From NCBI GenBank assembly GCA_033980235.1, contig CM067067.1, positions 35,271,700 to 35,335,699 on the forward strand: a stretch of DNA of 64,000 nt, read 5' to 3'. Source of the DNA: Diadema setosum. Lineage: Eukaryota > Echinodermata > Echinoidea > Diadematoida > Diadematidae. A program made the translations under genes and the position numbers. The notes under the pieces are model-generated. The model did no database searches. It was not told the origin of the DNA and saw nothing but the letters and a program-made list of their open reading frames with translations. The first letter of the stretch is position 1. Each line of letters begins with the position of its first letter. Of the stretch, positions 54,801 to 63,756 are shown piece after piece.

Positions 54801-57800
54801 TATACATGAATACCTGTCTACTATATTACTGTACCTGTCTATAGACTGTACAGACAACCACCTGTCTATTACATGAATACCTGTCTACTATATTACAATG
54901 TATCTCTCTATAGACTTGCATGTGTACAGACAACCCACCTGTCTATCTACACTGTATGCTATCACAATGTGACTCGATCGACTAGCAACTCGCACACCTG
55001 TGGTTTATGTTCTCTAGCGTTAGATTTCCTCCTGTCCCTTTCCCTCATTTTCTCTCTTTTGCTTTTGTATCATTGCACATTATTTTCAGAGTACAATCGT
55101 ACTTTTGAGCGTGTTTTGTTCATTTTTGTTAAGTTATTACCTCACTGGCAAAAATTTGGAGGTGAGTTTTTGTTCGAGTGTTTGTTCGAGTTTTTCGATT
55201 GAACGATGTATCTACGTGTGTGACAATATTATTAATGTGTGCGAGAACATTGTATTTTGTATGGTACCCACTTGTTTATTTCCGTGAAAATTTAAGTATT
55301 TTTTTTACCGTAAAGTGTCTTCATCATTCGTCTTCAAGCATCATGTTTTCACATTTCTTTTCAGTATTTTTTTTTTTTTTTTTTTTTTTTTTTGCGTTGC
55401 ACAAATCGGGGGTGCGGCTTATACGGCGCTGCGGCCTTTGCGCCGGCGAATACGGTAATCAATCTTTCACTGTCTCACAGTCGATATCACTAGGAACACA
55501 CTTGAAAAGATAGCTTTAAAGAACACTTGTAATAGCAATCAGTCATTGCTTTTTTCCATACACAATGATATCAATGAACCATGAGCTACATCAGATATTG
55601 GTACTGCAGGACCTATAGTTATGTACTCATCTAATGCCATGTAACATATGAAATATGAAGAATACAGTGAAATAAAGGGTCAGTAAATGTTTCGATGTGA
55701 GGCACTTATGCTCATAACTTCAAGTGAGTTAAATTTGAAGAGTGACAAATATACAGCCTTGAGAAGTATGCATAGTGCTCTGCCACGGCATTAATAAAAT
55801 ATATAATTATACTCACTGTAATGCAGTCCTTGGCTAACTTTTGCACAAGCTCCTCTGATGGGGTGTCCTTGCCGACTCTTTCCTCCCCAGAGCTCTGGGG
55901 GAGCAACGGCAGGAGTTCCCTGTCACACCAGGCAAAGAGCTCATCAAACACGTCAGCCACCTGACAGGGTTCGCTGCCCGTGGGACTACAAGGCTCAGCA
56001 TTCTGAAATGACAACAATGGTAACAGAATATATTGTGAAATGCAGAAAAATAATCTTTTTCATAGATACTTTAAAACTCTGTTTGTTCAGTAGCCTAAAG
56101 CATTGGTCGATAAAAAGAGTCAACAATGATACAAGGTTTGGATTTTTTGGACTTTTTGGATAAACGATTAGTTGAGAAACTTGCTTACAATAACAATGCT
56201 ATGGCCTTATCTACCCAGGGTAGCCTCTAAAATGTCTATACTGCACTGCTAAATGGCTCTGACACTACTGTAAAACGAGGAATGTTCGCGTGCATTTTAA
56301 TTTCGTAAATTTCGCTTAGTGCAATGATTCGCGAAATTAAAATGCACACGAAAGTTCTTGTCTACACTATATGCATTGAATGCCAGTGGCAGTTCGCGAA
56401 AATTTCATGCTGCAAAAAAGGCCGTCGGCTCCAATTCACGAAAAATTCATGCCGCGAATATATCATGTTTTACAGTATCACTATCCCAGCGAACTGCCAT
56501 ACTATGATTATACACCTGGGTCAAGAGCGACAATGAAAGCAAAACATCTTCAACATAAGCGCCAGGCAGGATTCAAACCTTGGGATTTTCTGTTTGAGAA
56601 TCCAGAGTCATAACCACTACACCACAGTGCTACTGAATTCAATCAACCCACCGTGTACTTTGAGTGCTAATTGGCACAGAAAACTCAATAGCGATGTACA
56701 CACTGTCCAAAGTCCTTGGCATAGAATAGGTTAACCTGACAAAAAGAAATGAAATGCAGAACTGTGTTGCTGAAACTGATGGATAATATTAGGACGAGAT
56801 GAGAAAATGGTTATCAGATGCACCCACCTCTAGCGATTGGAGATGGATGCAGACTCGACAGTAGGCCTGGAGGGTGGTGACCAAGACCTCGTCGGAGACC
56901 AGATCGTTGAGGGGTCCGGGATTCAAGAGACGCTTCTCTAATGCCGGCTGTGACGGAACGCATCAATAAATGGAGCAATCTCAATAACATGCGGCGTATA
57001 TCTTTATATGATGATGTTTATATAATATCATGGTGGTGTTCACATTAATGCTGGCACTCTACATGACACTAATACGTCATACCTGCCAACATTTCAAGAT
57101 GTAATATCTTCCTCGTGGATTGCAAAAATCTTATTTTATATGCAAACTGAAGTTAAAAATCTTACTTTCGGTCAAATCTTCAGAAAATACACATGAAAGG
57201 TATATCTAAATATTTTTTAAAAATCTGATTTCTCTGACAGAAAATCTGATTTTGCTATTTTTAACGTAAAAAAATCTTACTGAATCTGATAAAATCTTAC
57301 TAGTTGGCAATATGCACTATTGCTCAATTTCACATGGGAATGTGCCATTTCATCCAGAAAAAAATTATTTTTTTTTGCAACAACCACCCAATGGTGAAAA
57401 GAGTGATGCATTTGATAGCGGAATTAAAGACAAAGACAACTTCTTGATAAAGATATATTGTTGATGATATGCAATCATGGTCTATGTTAATAGTTGCTCA
57501 GTTTCAGGGGCCTTGTGTCTAGTTTTCTCCATTTAGGAGAAAATTTTCTGTCAAAAGTCATACATCTCTGACTACTTGAAGTTTGTTTGCATGCTTGAAG
57601 GCCATGAGGACAGCATTTGCTTTAAGTAATTGAATACATGATTTTGTGGACAGGTTGTCTTGGAATGTTGTGTTAAAAAGTACCGAAACTGAAAACTGTG
57701 TGTGCAACAGTAACGACAACAATATAAACATGTGGGACATGGTGCAACAGTAACGACAACAATATAAACATGTGGGACATGGTGCAACAGTAAAGACAAC

Positions 57801-60800
57801 AACATAAACATATCGGACATGAACTATATAATTGTTTCTTTACTTAAATCATGAAAGACAAAGTTGTGCAATAATTCATCTGGTGGCTTCCTCAGCGACA
57901 CTTTTGCCATAAGACTATATTTGTCGGGGAAATCTTCCGCTATTATTCCTGTGTATCAAATGTATCAATATCATACCAGAACCAACTTGAGACTGGTGAC
58001 CATTTCTCGCAGTGCCGTTGCCTTGGTGTCCAGCAGGACCGTTCGACAGGAGTAATTGGTCAGCAACCAGTCTAGATAAGCCAGCGCCAGACCAGGTTGC
58101 GGCTTGATGGGCTCCGAGAAGGCTACCTTCCTCTTCTTCTGGGCTGCCCTCTGGAGGTGAGATGGGGACAATGTCATATACCAAATCATCACTGGAATTT
58201 TTTTTTTTACATATTATAGAGGGAAGTATATTAGTATGATCCATTGCTGCTATCAAAAAAAAATGCTTCAAAAGGCAACAAAATTTGTGTCTTACTGCAC
58301 TTTATTTGAACTATAAACAGTGCATCCTGTCTACGGGGTTATATTTCTTGTTTCAAAACAAAAATCATGAGAATGTCAAGTACTGGTTTATTTGTTCAGG
58401 ACTAACTTAACTATGCAACAGTTGACTCATACCAAGTGTAGCATGGTGTTTGGAGTTAAAAATTCCTTTGTTGTTTCATCATGACTGACCTCAAATTTTC
58501 AAAACTCTCTTCAGCAAAATGGTGTCTGTCAATGAGGAGTGGGGAAACGAGTTGAAGTTTGTCACACCCAATATCTAGAAAAACATTGAGTCAGGGCGTG
58601 CAGACCTCCACTAAGCAGCTCATTTTCACCCATGCATGCATGCTAAATTTTGCCCAATTTCCCAATGATAAAGGATAAAGTTTGCCTCATCAACTTGCTG
58701 CTGCCCTATACTTGCCAAAAGATTAAAAAAAGTCCTTCAAAGATTCACAAAAATTCCTGATTACTATCAAAATTTAATAATCTGTTCCTTGCTTCATTAT
58801 CAAAATTTCCTGTAAGTTTACCCCAAATCCGTTCACAACTTTTTGAGTTATTTTGCAGACAGACAGACGGACAGACAAACAAACCAATGTTGGCAAGAAC
58901 ATAACCTCCATGGCAGAGGTATTATCTGAACTGCATAAAAAGCCAATGGTTTTTCTACAAAGCGGTTCTATGAGGGTTAAGTACCTTCTTAGATGATCCT
59001 CTGTCTTCCTGCTCCTCACCATCCACTCCTCCATCGCCATGGGAACGTCTCTTCAGGGCAGCTTCCAGCCAATCAGAGATGAGCATGAGGGCGTCGTTGC
59101 CCCGCCCCCACAGGACTAGGCACTGGAGGAGGGGGCCATAGGCGTCAGCCGCGGAAGATGGGGGAAGGCTCTTGAGCTTGGACAGGCAGCCATGACTGCG
59201 GGATGAGAAGCACAAGTTTTTTTTTTTATGGGGAGTCACACTTGACCAGGTAAGACGAATTGTGCATATCTTTAATTTCATGGAATGAAAATGCAAAATA
59301 ATATTCCATACAACAAGCAAAAAATTAATGTTTTTATTTTTGTACCAGTTTCATGTTACACGAAATGTTGGCATGCTAATTTCCACTTCTACAGTATTGA
59401 AAATTCTGTCATTTCTGAGCAAATGAACTGAATCATATCTTTTGAGTTAGAATTGTTCTAAATGACAGCTGGTAAATCATCAAATTTGGTATCCTACCAG
59501 AACCTGTATGAGGCATCAATATCTTGTGATTACTGTGATGCAATGACAAGTATTCTTTTGTCACCTTTGTCTGCAGGGAGACAAGGTATATTCAGTTTCT
59601 TTAAGGGAAGTCAGGAATTAAAGTCATGAAGATCATGTTTTGTAAGAAATCTTCAAATCAGAGATATAGTATCTCATGTATACAGTATTGCTACAATTTT
59701 TTCCCCTTTGCACCTTCTGTCATGACGTTAAATTTCTGTGTCATGTACTGTAGAATTACTTCTCTTGAGGAAAAGCACATACTGTTTCTAGATTGCGGAC
59801 TTCTGACTAAGATACAGCAACTGAAGTGGGAGTATTTTGGGTCTAACCTGAAGGTAGGGACTGAAGATGCTGGTAGGAAGGCAGCAAGCACCATCACTGC
59901 CGACAGAGACCGGCCATCCTATGAGAGGAAAAGTGACAGTGGTCCTTGATCATTCATTTCTTTATCTACCTTCGCAGAACACCAATCAATAATTTATGAT
60001 GAAAAATAGATGAATTTTTAAACAGGAATTGGAAGGGAAGGAAGGTGAGTAAGATATTGGCAAAGTGATGAAAAAAATTGCTGTCATTACAACTATTTTG
60101 TTAATTGAGTGAGAATATTTTGCATAGAGAACAGACAAGGACATTCCAACAAGTTTCCCTTTTTGAACTTGGGAGAGAAAAAAAAAATCTACTGATTCAT
60201 TTATACAATCGTGTGAGAATATTTTGCATAGAGAATAAACAAGGATATTTCAACATGATTCCCTTTATGAACTTGAGAAAGAAAAAAAACTTGCTCCTAA
60301 TTTGCTTTCACAGGCAAATACTCCTTTGCACAGGTACTTAAAGGTGGACATTTCTTCTTCTTTTTTCTGCCAAGCAAGGGCAGTTCTGTTACAATCAACA
60401 CATGTGACCACACTATCAGGACTATAAATACCTCATACTTAATAACATTTGTGACTAGTGAGTAGTACTGATACAGTTTGACAGATTGACACAGAGTGAC
60501 TACTCCTGCTGTGTGATGAAAAAAAGAAGAAATACCTTCACTGTGTGACTCACAAATATTGTTTATTCACAGCATAACTTCAAGGATAAGTTCACCTTCA
60601 TTAACATTAACATTAAGGATTGAGAGAATGTAGCAATATTAGTAGAACACATCATTGAAAGTTTGAGGAAAATCGGACAATCCGTTCAAAAGTTATGAAT
60701 TTTTGAAGTTTTTGTGCAGTCACCGCTGGATGAGAAGACTACTGCAGTGTATGATTGATGTCACATGCGTACAACAATATAAGGAAAATATAAATAGATG

Positions 60801-63756
60801 TGGGCTATAGAGGGTGACATTTTTAGAACATGCTCATCACACCTTAGTTTGATGACTTTGTGCCTACTGACACCATTTTTGAAAAAAAGAACGAAAAAAA
60901 TGCGAAATCCAGGGTGCCCCGGCCAAAATCATTAAAAATCCAAGATGGCCGCCGTTTCGGCTTTAAAAAGACATTTTTTGCTGTAACTCGGCTATTTTTT
61001 CTACCAACGATACAACAAGAAATATACAAATAACTTACGTTTTATGTGTATGTGTCATGCAGATACCGGTATGTGGCTGGTACATTCAGGATGCATGGTA
61101 ACTGTGCAGCCAGTGCTAATACTGTATCTGCTTTATGGTGCCCATTGACATTTCGTCATTAGACTTTAACAATTAGTCAAAGTGTACAATTCTACTGTAG
61201 GTGTACAATTTTGTAAAATGACTTGAATAAGCCTTCTATATATATGCCAATTGTCCTGCACAAAGGTACTTGACTGGATGATGTACATTGTATCTGCCGT
61301 CTTGCCTAAAAAACACATTTTTTACCATAACTCAGTCATTTTTTCATCTTTTAGCCTAGTTTTTGTGTTTCTCCATCACCACTTGGTCCCTTATTTCTCA
61401 TGGCTGCTTTTCCCTACCATGTATGGTATATTGCTGTACTTTTATAAAGCAAGAGTCCTCACATTTCATGGGAAATTTGATAGCATTTGAGTGATTATCC
61501 AACCAGTTCTATGACAAACAAATGTTATGTACAATGTATGTTCCTCACATCTATAGCATCATAATGGTAGAGTCATCATCTCACTCTCTGTGACTGAAAG
61601 TTACAGTAGAACTGTACAATACAGTGTATGACTACACGTCTAAAGACCAAATGTTAATAAAGCAGATGTATCATAAAGTTTAGCCACTGGCTTCACAGTG
61701 CCCTGACCATGCATCCTGAATGCACCAACCACATACCGGTACCTGCATGACACATACACGTATAACGTAAGTTATTTGTATATTTCTTGCTGTATTATTG
61801 GTAGAAAACACCAGATTGATAGCTAGAACTTGATATTAAGAGTATGGTAGTCAACACGACTTGAAAAAAATACAGAAAAAAGTGCAAAAAATGGCGGTTG
61901 GGGTAGGGGTAAAGGACAAGGAAAATCAAACCTTAAATATGGGAAAAAAGTTAGTATCATGTGGAAGATCTGGCTTTACACTTAAATTATTATTATAATC
62001 CACTTCCTTGACCCCTAAAACATGGGTTTAGACACCAAAACCATCACAATTGACCAAAAAATAGCCCAGTTATAGCAAAAAATGTCTTTTTTAAGCCGAA
62101 ACGGCGGCCACCTTGGATTTTTAACGATTTTGGCCGGGGCACCCTGGATTTCTTTTTTTTTTTATTTCATTTTTTTCGTTCTTTTTTTTTTCAAAAATGG
62201 TGTCAGTAGGCACAAAGTCATCAAACTAAGGTGTGATGAGCATGTTCTGAAAATGTGACCAAAAATTGACCCTCTATAGCCCACCTCTAATATAAAGAGA
62301 ATTTCACAAAATTTCATCTTTTGAAAAAAGTACACATTCCCTTGACTCGTTACTGGCATATGTTATAGGTAATATTATTCCCATTGCCTTTAGAAAGAGG
62401 CAAGTCAAGTGCTCTTTTAATATGCGAAAAGAGTGAAAATATGTTGAATTTTCTTTACGTTTTCTTTATACTGTTGTACTCATATGACATCACAAGCCTT
62501 AGTAGTCTCCTCATCCAGCGGTTCCAACACAAAAGTTTTATAAATTCATAATTTTTGCATCAATTGTCCAATTTTCCTCAAACTTTCACTGATGTGTTCT
62601 ACTAATATTGCTGCATTCACTCAATCCTTATGTTAATGAAGGTGAACTTGTCCTTTAATGCTGCACTCACAGTCACTGGCTTGTACAAACAAGAAACATG
62701 CATGAGGGAAACATCTCTTTGTGTCCTTACCTGGAAAGTGGCCAGAAACTTTGGCAGATCCTTGCTCAGTCTTGTTACCAATTTCTGTTTTGTAGCCTGG
62801 TTCACGGGCTGGATAAGTAATGTGCAAACAACAGCAGAAATTTGTTAATAATGGCATGTCCACACTGTGCAAGCAGAGCTGGTAAAATCTGGATTAAGCA
62901 ATTCGGGGATATTCTACTAGCAATTAAAAATTTACGAAAAGATAAGGGTAAAAATCAGTGTGGTTTGTCAAGTGACTGCTTGTAATGTCACATTCTAATT
63001 AAAAAAACAACAAAAACACCCAAAACATTTTGAAACACAAGCCCTGTTTGCGGATCACATTTTCTGTCCTGAAAGTGTACTTATCTATATATGGATGACT
63101 AAATTCAAGACAAAATCTGAAAGGAACGTCTCATCTGTGGTATTGTCTAGAAGTATAATCTTTGACAAGAAAACCTTGTCGAAACAGCGGTTATTCCACA
63201 AAGAAATGTATAAAAAAGAACACATATTGCACTATAAATAGATTTGTCAAAAATTTGGAACCATGAATGGCTTGGAGTTAATGCATTTCTGGTAACAAGA
63301 AGAAAGTCTTGCAAACATTTATAGGGCACATAAAAGCTGATGACAACATGCAATTAATCATTCTCCTCCATAGTCGTAATTTGCAAATCTAGACAACTAG
63401 TATGACGTAAACAAATAAGCTATGATAATGCAGGACTGTGCTTGTTTGAAGGAAGCAGTGGGAAATTGGGACGGGTCTTACCTTGGCCAGTTGGTGGGCA
63501 ATTCCCGTCCACAGGATCGCAATGATCTCAAGCATGCCGTCGATCACCTCCTTGTCCTTGAGGGAGAGACCTTCCTCATTCTCCTTCTCATCCTCCTCCC
63601 TCTCCTCCTCCTCCTCCTCCTCTGTTCCTTCCATCCCTTGCACATCGTCTTCCCCACCTGCCGCTGACGTGTCTCCCCCGCCCCCTCCAATAGAGCCCTG
63701 CTGGGCTTGCTTGATGCAGCCTCTCACGCAGCGGCAGAGCAGCAGCATGAAGTCAG
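45354..63756 (-). CDS. NCAPG2: NCAPG2: condensin-II complex subunit G2, C-terminal 12 coding exons (5' part outside window)
   Basis: About 673 C-terminal residues assembled from 12 exons; the human protein is about 1143. NCAPG2 is the HEAT-repeat subunit that binds the kleisin NCAPH2 in condensin II and works in mitotic chromosome condensation. Matching stretches to human: DFMLLLCRCVRGCIKQA, GMLEIIAILWTGI (human GLLEIIVILWKSI), AAFLPASSVPTF (human SFMPASAVPPF), YGPLLQCLVLWGRGNDALMLISDWL, KPQPGLALAYLDWLLTNYSCR, SSDVVMLGFGTDGF (human KDVVMVGLG), RSFVYELEHCVS (human RSFLDELKACVA). An acidic linker (a run of Glu) after the first exon corresponds to the human EDEEEEDG linker. Phases agree through all joins. 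Oddities: one probable GC-AG intron and a C-terminus that runs into a MITE. The gene starts right of the window. Confidence 0.94.
45573..45849. repeat. GA-rich minisatellite with a ~35-base C run
   Basis: Purine-only sequence built of GAGGGGAGGGG and GGTGAGTGGGGTGAG variants, followed at 45817-45849 by an uninterrupted C run. The same GGTGAGTGGGGTGAG-like sequence resumes at about 48300-48360, beyond the interposed 2.4-kb segment. Proline- and glycine-rich open frames here are translation artefacts of the repeat. Confidence 0.9.
45817..48299. mobile_element. ~2.4-kb element with AACGCAGTATCT ends inserted in the GA minisatellite
   Basis: The left end C-run then CCCAGGAAAACGCAGTATCT, and the right end AGATACTGCGTTTTTCCTTGG then a G run, are inverted repeats. 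Further AACGCAGTATCTAC copies follow inside the left end (46018-46075) and GTAGATACTGCGTTTTTCC at 48019-48040. The interior is AT-rich, with a hairpin at 46505-46630 and a CTAGA-rich stretch at 46830-47710. No coding sequence recognised. Confidence 0.7.
46505..46630. repeat. Short hairpin with CACACGAAGCGAGGTA
   Basis: AAGCTGATCGTTTGTCACAC and GAGGTAAACACAAATGCATG on the left are mirrored by CATGTTTACCTCGCTTTGTG and ACGATCAGCTTTTCTTTC on the right. An additional direct copy of TTTGTCACACGAAGCGAGGTA lies between the arms. Confidence 0.75.
48544..49356. mobile_element. piggyBac-like MITE, TTAA target
   Basis: 813 bp. Ends CCCTATTCTAACTGG and CCAGTTAGAATAGGG, flanked by TTAA at 48540-48543 and 49357-49360. 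CCCT ends with TTAA targets are typical of piggyBac. Inside both ends is a G run followed by TCAAATTGACCCCCC, which makes local hairpins. AT-rich interior, no open frame. Confidence 0.8.
49999..50455. mobile_element. Pogo/Tigger-like MITE, TA target
   Basis: 457 bp, TA at 49997-49998 and 50456-50457. Ends CAGTTGAACCTCTTGTATCC and ATAGAGGTTCAACTG, with repeated TCCGGATAA motifs near each end. A 101-codon minus-strand frame inside is not recognised. Confidence 0.8.
50565..50801 (-). CDS. NCAPG2: NCAPG2 window exon 11
   Basis: 237 nt: RSFVYELEHCVSVGAMQTRP then ALLAALHILLPLARDKKGAS and an acidic loop GDAEDGEGEENYNN. Donor CAG|GTACAT. Confidence 0.93.
51094..51180. repeat. Degenerate telomere-like interstitial repeat
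   Basis: About 85 bp of CCCTAA-related hexamers (CCCTAACCCTAATCCTAA and variants with CCTGACC). In an NCAPG2 intron. Confidence 0.75.
51449..51805. mobile_element. Near-perfect hairpin MITE, TTAA target
   Basis: 357 bp, TTAA at 51445-51448 and 51806-51809. Arms of about 155-160 bp (51449 to about 51606 and about 51648 to 51805) are almost exact reverse complements, with a ~40-bp spacer containing a GACCAGGGACGCTAACCTGG hairpin. The two strands therefore show near-identical 68-codon frames, which are not genes. The high arm identity suggests a recent insertion or ongoing arm conversion. Confidence 0.9.
51918..52150 (-). CDS. NCAPG2: NCAPG2 window exon 10
   Basis: 233 nt: TLTSIRPAISDILRQTSQSS and later AAELPTLTGFLVGTVGSNKE, ending LL and a split Arg. 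Donor CAG|GTGAGC. Matches the human PPFSRCLIGIIIKSSNVVRSF region. Confidence 0.92.
52756..52931 (-). CDS. NCAPG2: NCAPG2 window exon 9 (probable GC donor)
   Basis: 176 nt, DAVLDFVPLVSRVMCHLG... ending STSRLQQ. Only CAG|GCATGT (a GC donor) or TGT|GTGATT (left edge 52750, two extra residues Ala-Cys) keeps frame with exon 10. The plain GT at CAT|GTG breaks frame. I favour the GC donor because CAG|GC is the usual context. Confidence 0.8.
53165..53935. mobile_element. Long inverted repeat with tRNA-like heads
   Basis: The left arm starts GCGAGGTGGCTCCGCTGGTA, a box A-like motif, with GGGTTTGAATCC, a box B-like motif, 60 bp on. The right arm ends with a reverse-complement equivalent (GATCTGAACCTGTG...GCAACCTCGATGCC). 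Internal arms also pair, e.g. CTGAATATTGGCTATCCAGC with GCTGGATAGCCCATATTCAG. It looks like a fold-back pair of tRNA-derived SINE-type sequences. Confidence 0.65.
53969..54068 (-). CDS. NCAPG2: NCAPG2 window exon 8
   Basis: 100 nt: VVLKMSSDVVMLGFGTDGF then RSRLADFCHLLLKT. Matches human TYLTVCKDVVMVGLGDHQFQ. Found through splice sites and phase. Confidence 0.92.
54358..55455. mobile_element. CCGTATTCGCCGGCG-ended element, TA target
   Basis: 1.1 kb, TA at 54356-54357 and 55456-55457. Ends CCGTATTCGCCGGCG and CGCCGGCGAATACGG, with subterminal GGCCGCA/TGCGGC on both sides. The interior has a CCTGTCTATTAC-type minisatellite (54727-54960) and a T run (about 55371-55393). TA site and TIR fit Tc1/mariner-like; no transposase seen. 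Confidence 0.8.
54727..54960. repeat. CCTGTCTAT minisatellite
   Basis: About ten copies of CCTGTCTAT or CCTGTCTACTATATTAC spaced irregularly within the TA-target element. Confidence 0.8.
55817..56002 (-). CDS. NCAPG2: NCAPG2 window exon 7
   Basis: 186 nt, 62 codons. Contains VADVFDELFAWCDRELLPLL and SEELVQKLAKDCIT. Donor ACA|GTGAGT. The equivalent human segment is GFWLESKILSFIQDQ onward. Confidence 0.9.
56268..56475. mobile_element. CYGTAAAAC-ended MITE, TA target, copy 2
   Basis: 208 bp, TA at 56266-56267 and 56476-56477. Ends CTGTAAAACGAGG and ATGTTTTACAG, several TTCGCGAAAATTTC-like hairpins. Same family as 38526-38730. Confidence 0.8.
56522..56640 (-). mobile_element. tRNA-derived SINE head
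   Basis: On the minus strand, AGCACTGTGGTGTAGTGGTT (box A-like) is followed 38 bp later by GGTTTGAATCCTGCC (box B-like). No acceptor-stem pairing is evident, so it is a SINE-type pseudo-tRNA rather than a tRNA gene. Confidence 0.65.
56828..56947 (-). CDS. NCAPG2: NCAPG2 window exon 6
   Basis: 120 nt, 40 codons: PALEKRLLNPGPLNDLVSD... ending YCRVCIHLQSLE, like human HCRLSIHLQHKF. Phase 0; acceptor TCACAG, donor GAG|GTGGGT. Confidence 0.92.
57080..57310. repeat. CTGCCAAC...GTTGGCA repeat, probable MITE remnant
   Basis: TACCTGCCAACATTTCAAG on the left and ACTAGTTGGCAATATG on the right form weak inverted ends around several AATCTTA/AAATCTGAT repeats. Resembles the element at 27517-27708. Confidence 0.4.
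57702..57823. repeat. ~42-bp minisatellite, three units
   Basis: Unit GTGCAACAGTAACGACAACA then ATATAAACATGTGGGACATG, three copies; the third has a few changes. In the NCAPG2 intron between exons 5 and 6. Confidence 0.85.
57977..58150 (-). CDS. NCAPG2: NCAPG2 window exon 5
   Basis: 174 nt, 58 codons: RAAQKKRKVAFSEPIKPQPG then LALAYLDWLLTNYSCRTVLL. KKRKV could act as a nuclear signal. Matches human PVKPELALVYIEYLLTHPKNRECLL. Donor CTG|GTATGA. Confidence 0.94.
58151..58984. other. NCAPG2 intron 4, with CCTCCGCC-family fragment
   Basis: AT-rich. About 58755-58920 is an inverted fragment of the CCTCCGCC/CGTCCGTCC family (GACAGACAGACGGACAGAC, CCTCCATGGCAGAGG). Nothing else recognised. Confidence 0.55.
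58985..59195 (-). CDS. NCAPG2: NCAPG2 window exon 4
   Basis: 211 nt. HGCLSKLKSLPPSSAADAYG then PLLQCLVLWGRGNDALMLIS and a polar loop GVDGEEQEDRGSSKK. Matches human CTLLDCLCSWGQVGHILELVDNWL. Donor AAG|GTACTT. Confidence 0.93.
59308..59396. mobile_element. CTGTAAAAGTGG-family MITE fragment
   Basis: Only the right half is clear: CACGAAATGTTGGCATGCTA then ATTTCCACTTCTACAGTA. Confidence 0.5.
59848..59918 (-). CDS. NCAPG2: NCAPG2 window exon 3 (short)
   Basis: 71 nt, DGRSLSAVMVLAAFLPASS then VPTF plus a split Ser. Matches human DDRCKIPLFMLMSFMPASAVPPF. Found through the acceptor ATAG, donor CAG|GTTAGA and phase, since no long open frame covers it. Confidence 0.92.
60107..60330. repeat. ~105-bp tandem duplication
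   Basis: GTGAGAATATTTTGCATAGA...CAAGGAYATT...TTCCCTTTWTGAACTTG occurs twice in direct orientation (about 60107 and 60210). NCAPG2 intron 2. Confidence 0.8.
60583..62654. mobile_element. TTAA-target MITE, AGGACAAGTTCACC family, copy 3, split by a nested insertion
   Basis: Right TTAA at 62655-62658; the left target is TTCA (60579-60582), so one base is mutated. Without the inner 1.5-kb insertion the element is about 570 bp, like copies 1 and 2. Confidence 0.85.
60795..62289. mobile_element. 1.5-kb palindromic element nested in MITE copy 3, 7-bp target duplication
   Basis: Ends TAGATGTGGGCTATAGAGGG and CCCTCTATAGCCCACCTCTA. Flanked by ATATAAA at 60788-60794 and 62290-62296. Each arm pairs with the other for several hundred bases (TCAAACTAAGGTGTGATGAG, GGCGGCC...CGAAACGG, AACTTAC...ATACCGGTA), with a right-arm-only stretch near 61805-62040. 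No open frame recognised. Confidence 0.85.
62731..62808 (-). CDS. NCAPG2: NCAPG2 window exon 2
   Basis: 78 nt, 26 codons: PVNQATKQKLVTRLSKDLP... ending FLATFQ, like human KFASVLPEYLKVF. Phase 0 both sides; acceptor ATCCAG, donor CAG|GTAAGG. Confidence 0.88.
62809..63481. other. NCAPG2 intron 1 of the window
   Basis: AT-rich, no element or gene recognised. Confidence 0.6.
63482..63756 (-). CDS. NCAPG2: NCAPG2 window exon 1 (acidic linker)
   Basis: 275 nt, one split codon plus 91 codons. Contains LLLCRCVRGCIKQAQ, a Gly-rich and Glu-rich disordered stretch, then VIDGMLEIIAILWTGIAHQL. Acceptor CGCTCAG, donor AAG|GTAAGA. Confidence 0.93.

Noticed and set aside
56522..56640. Functional tRNA gene
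   Set aside because: Box A and box B-like motifs are present but no acceptor or anticodon stem can be paired; better explained as a SINE head.
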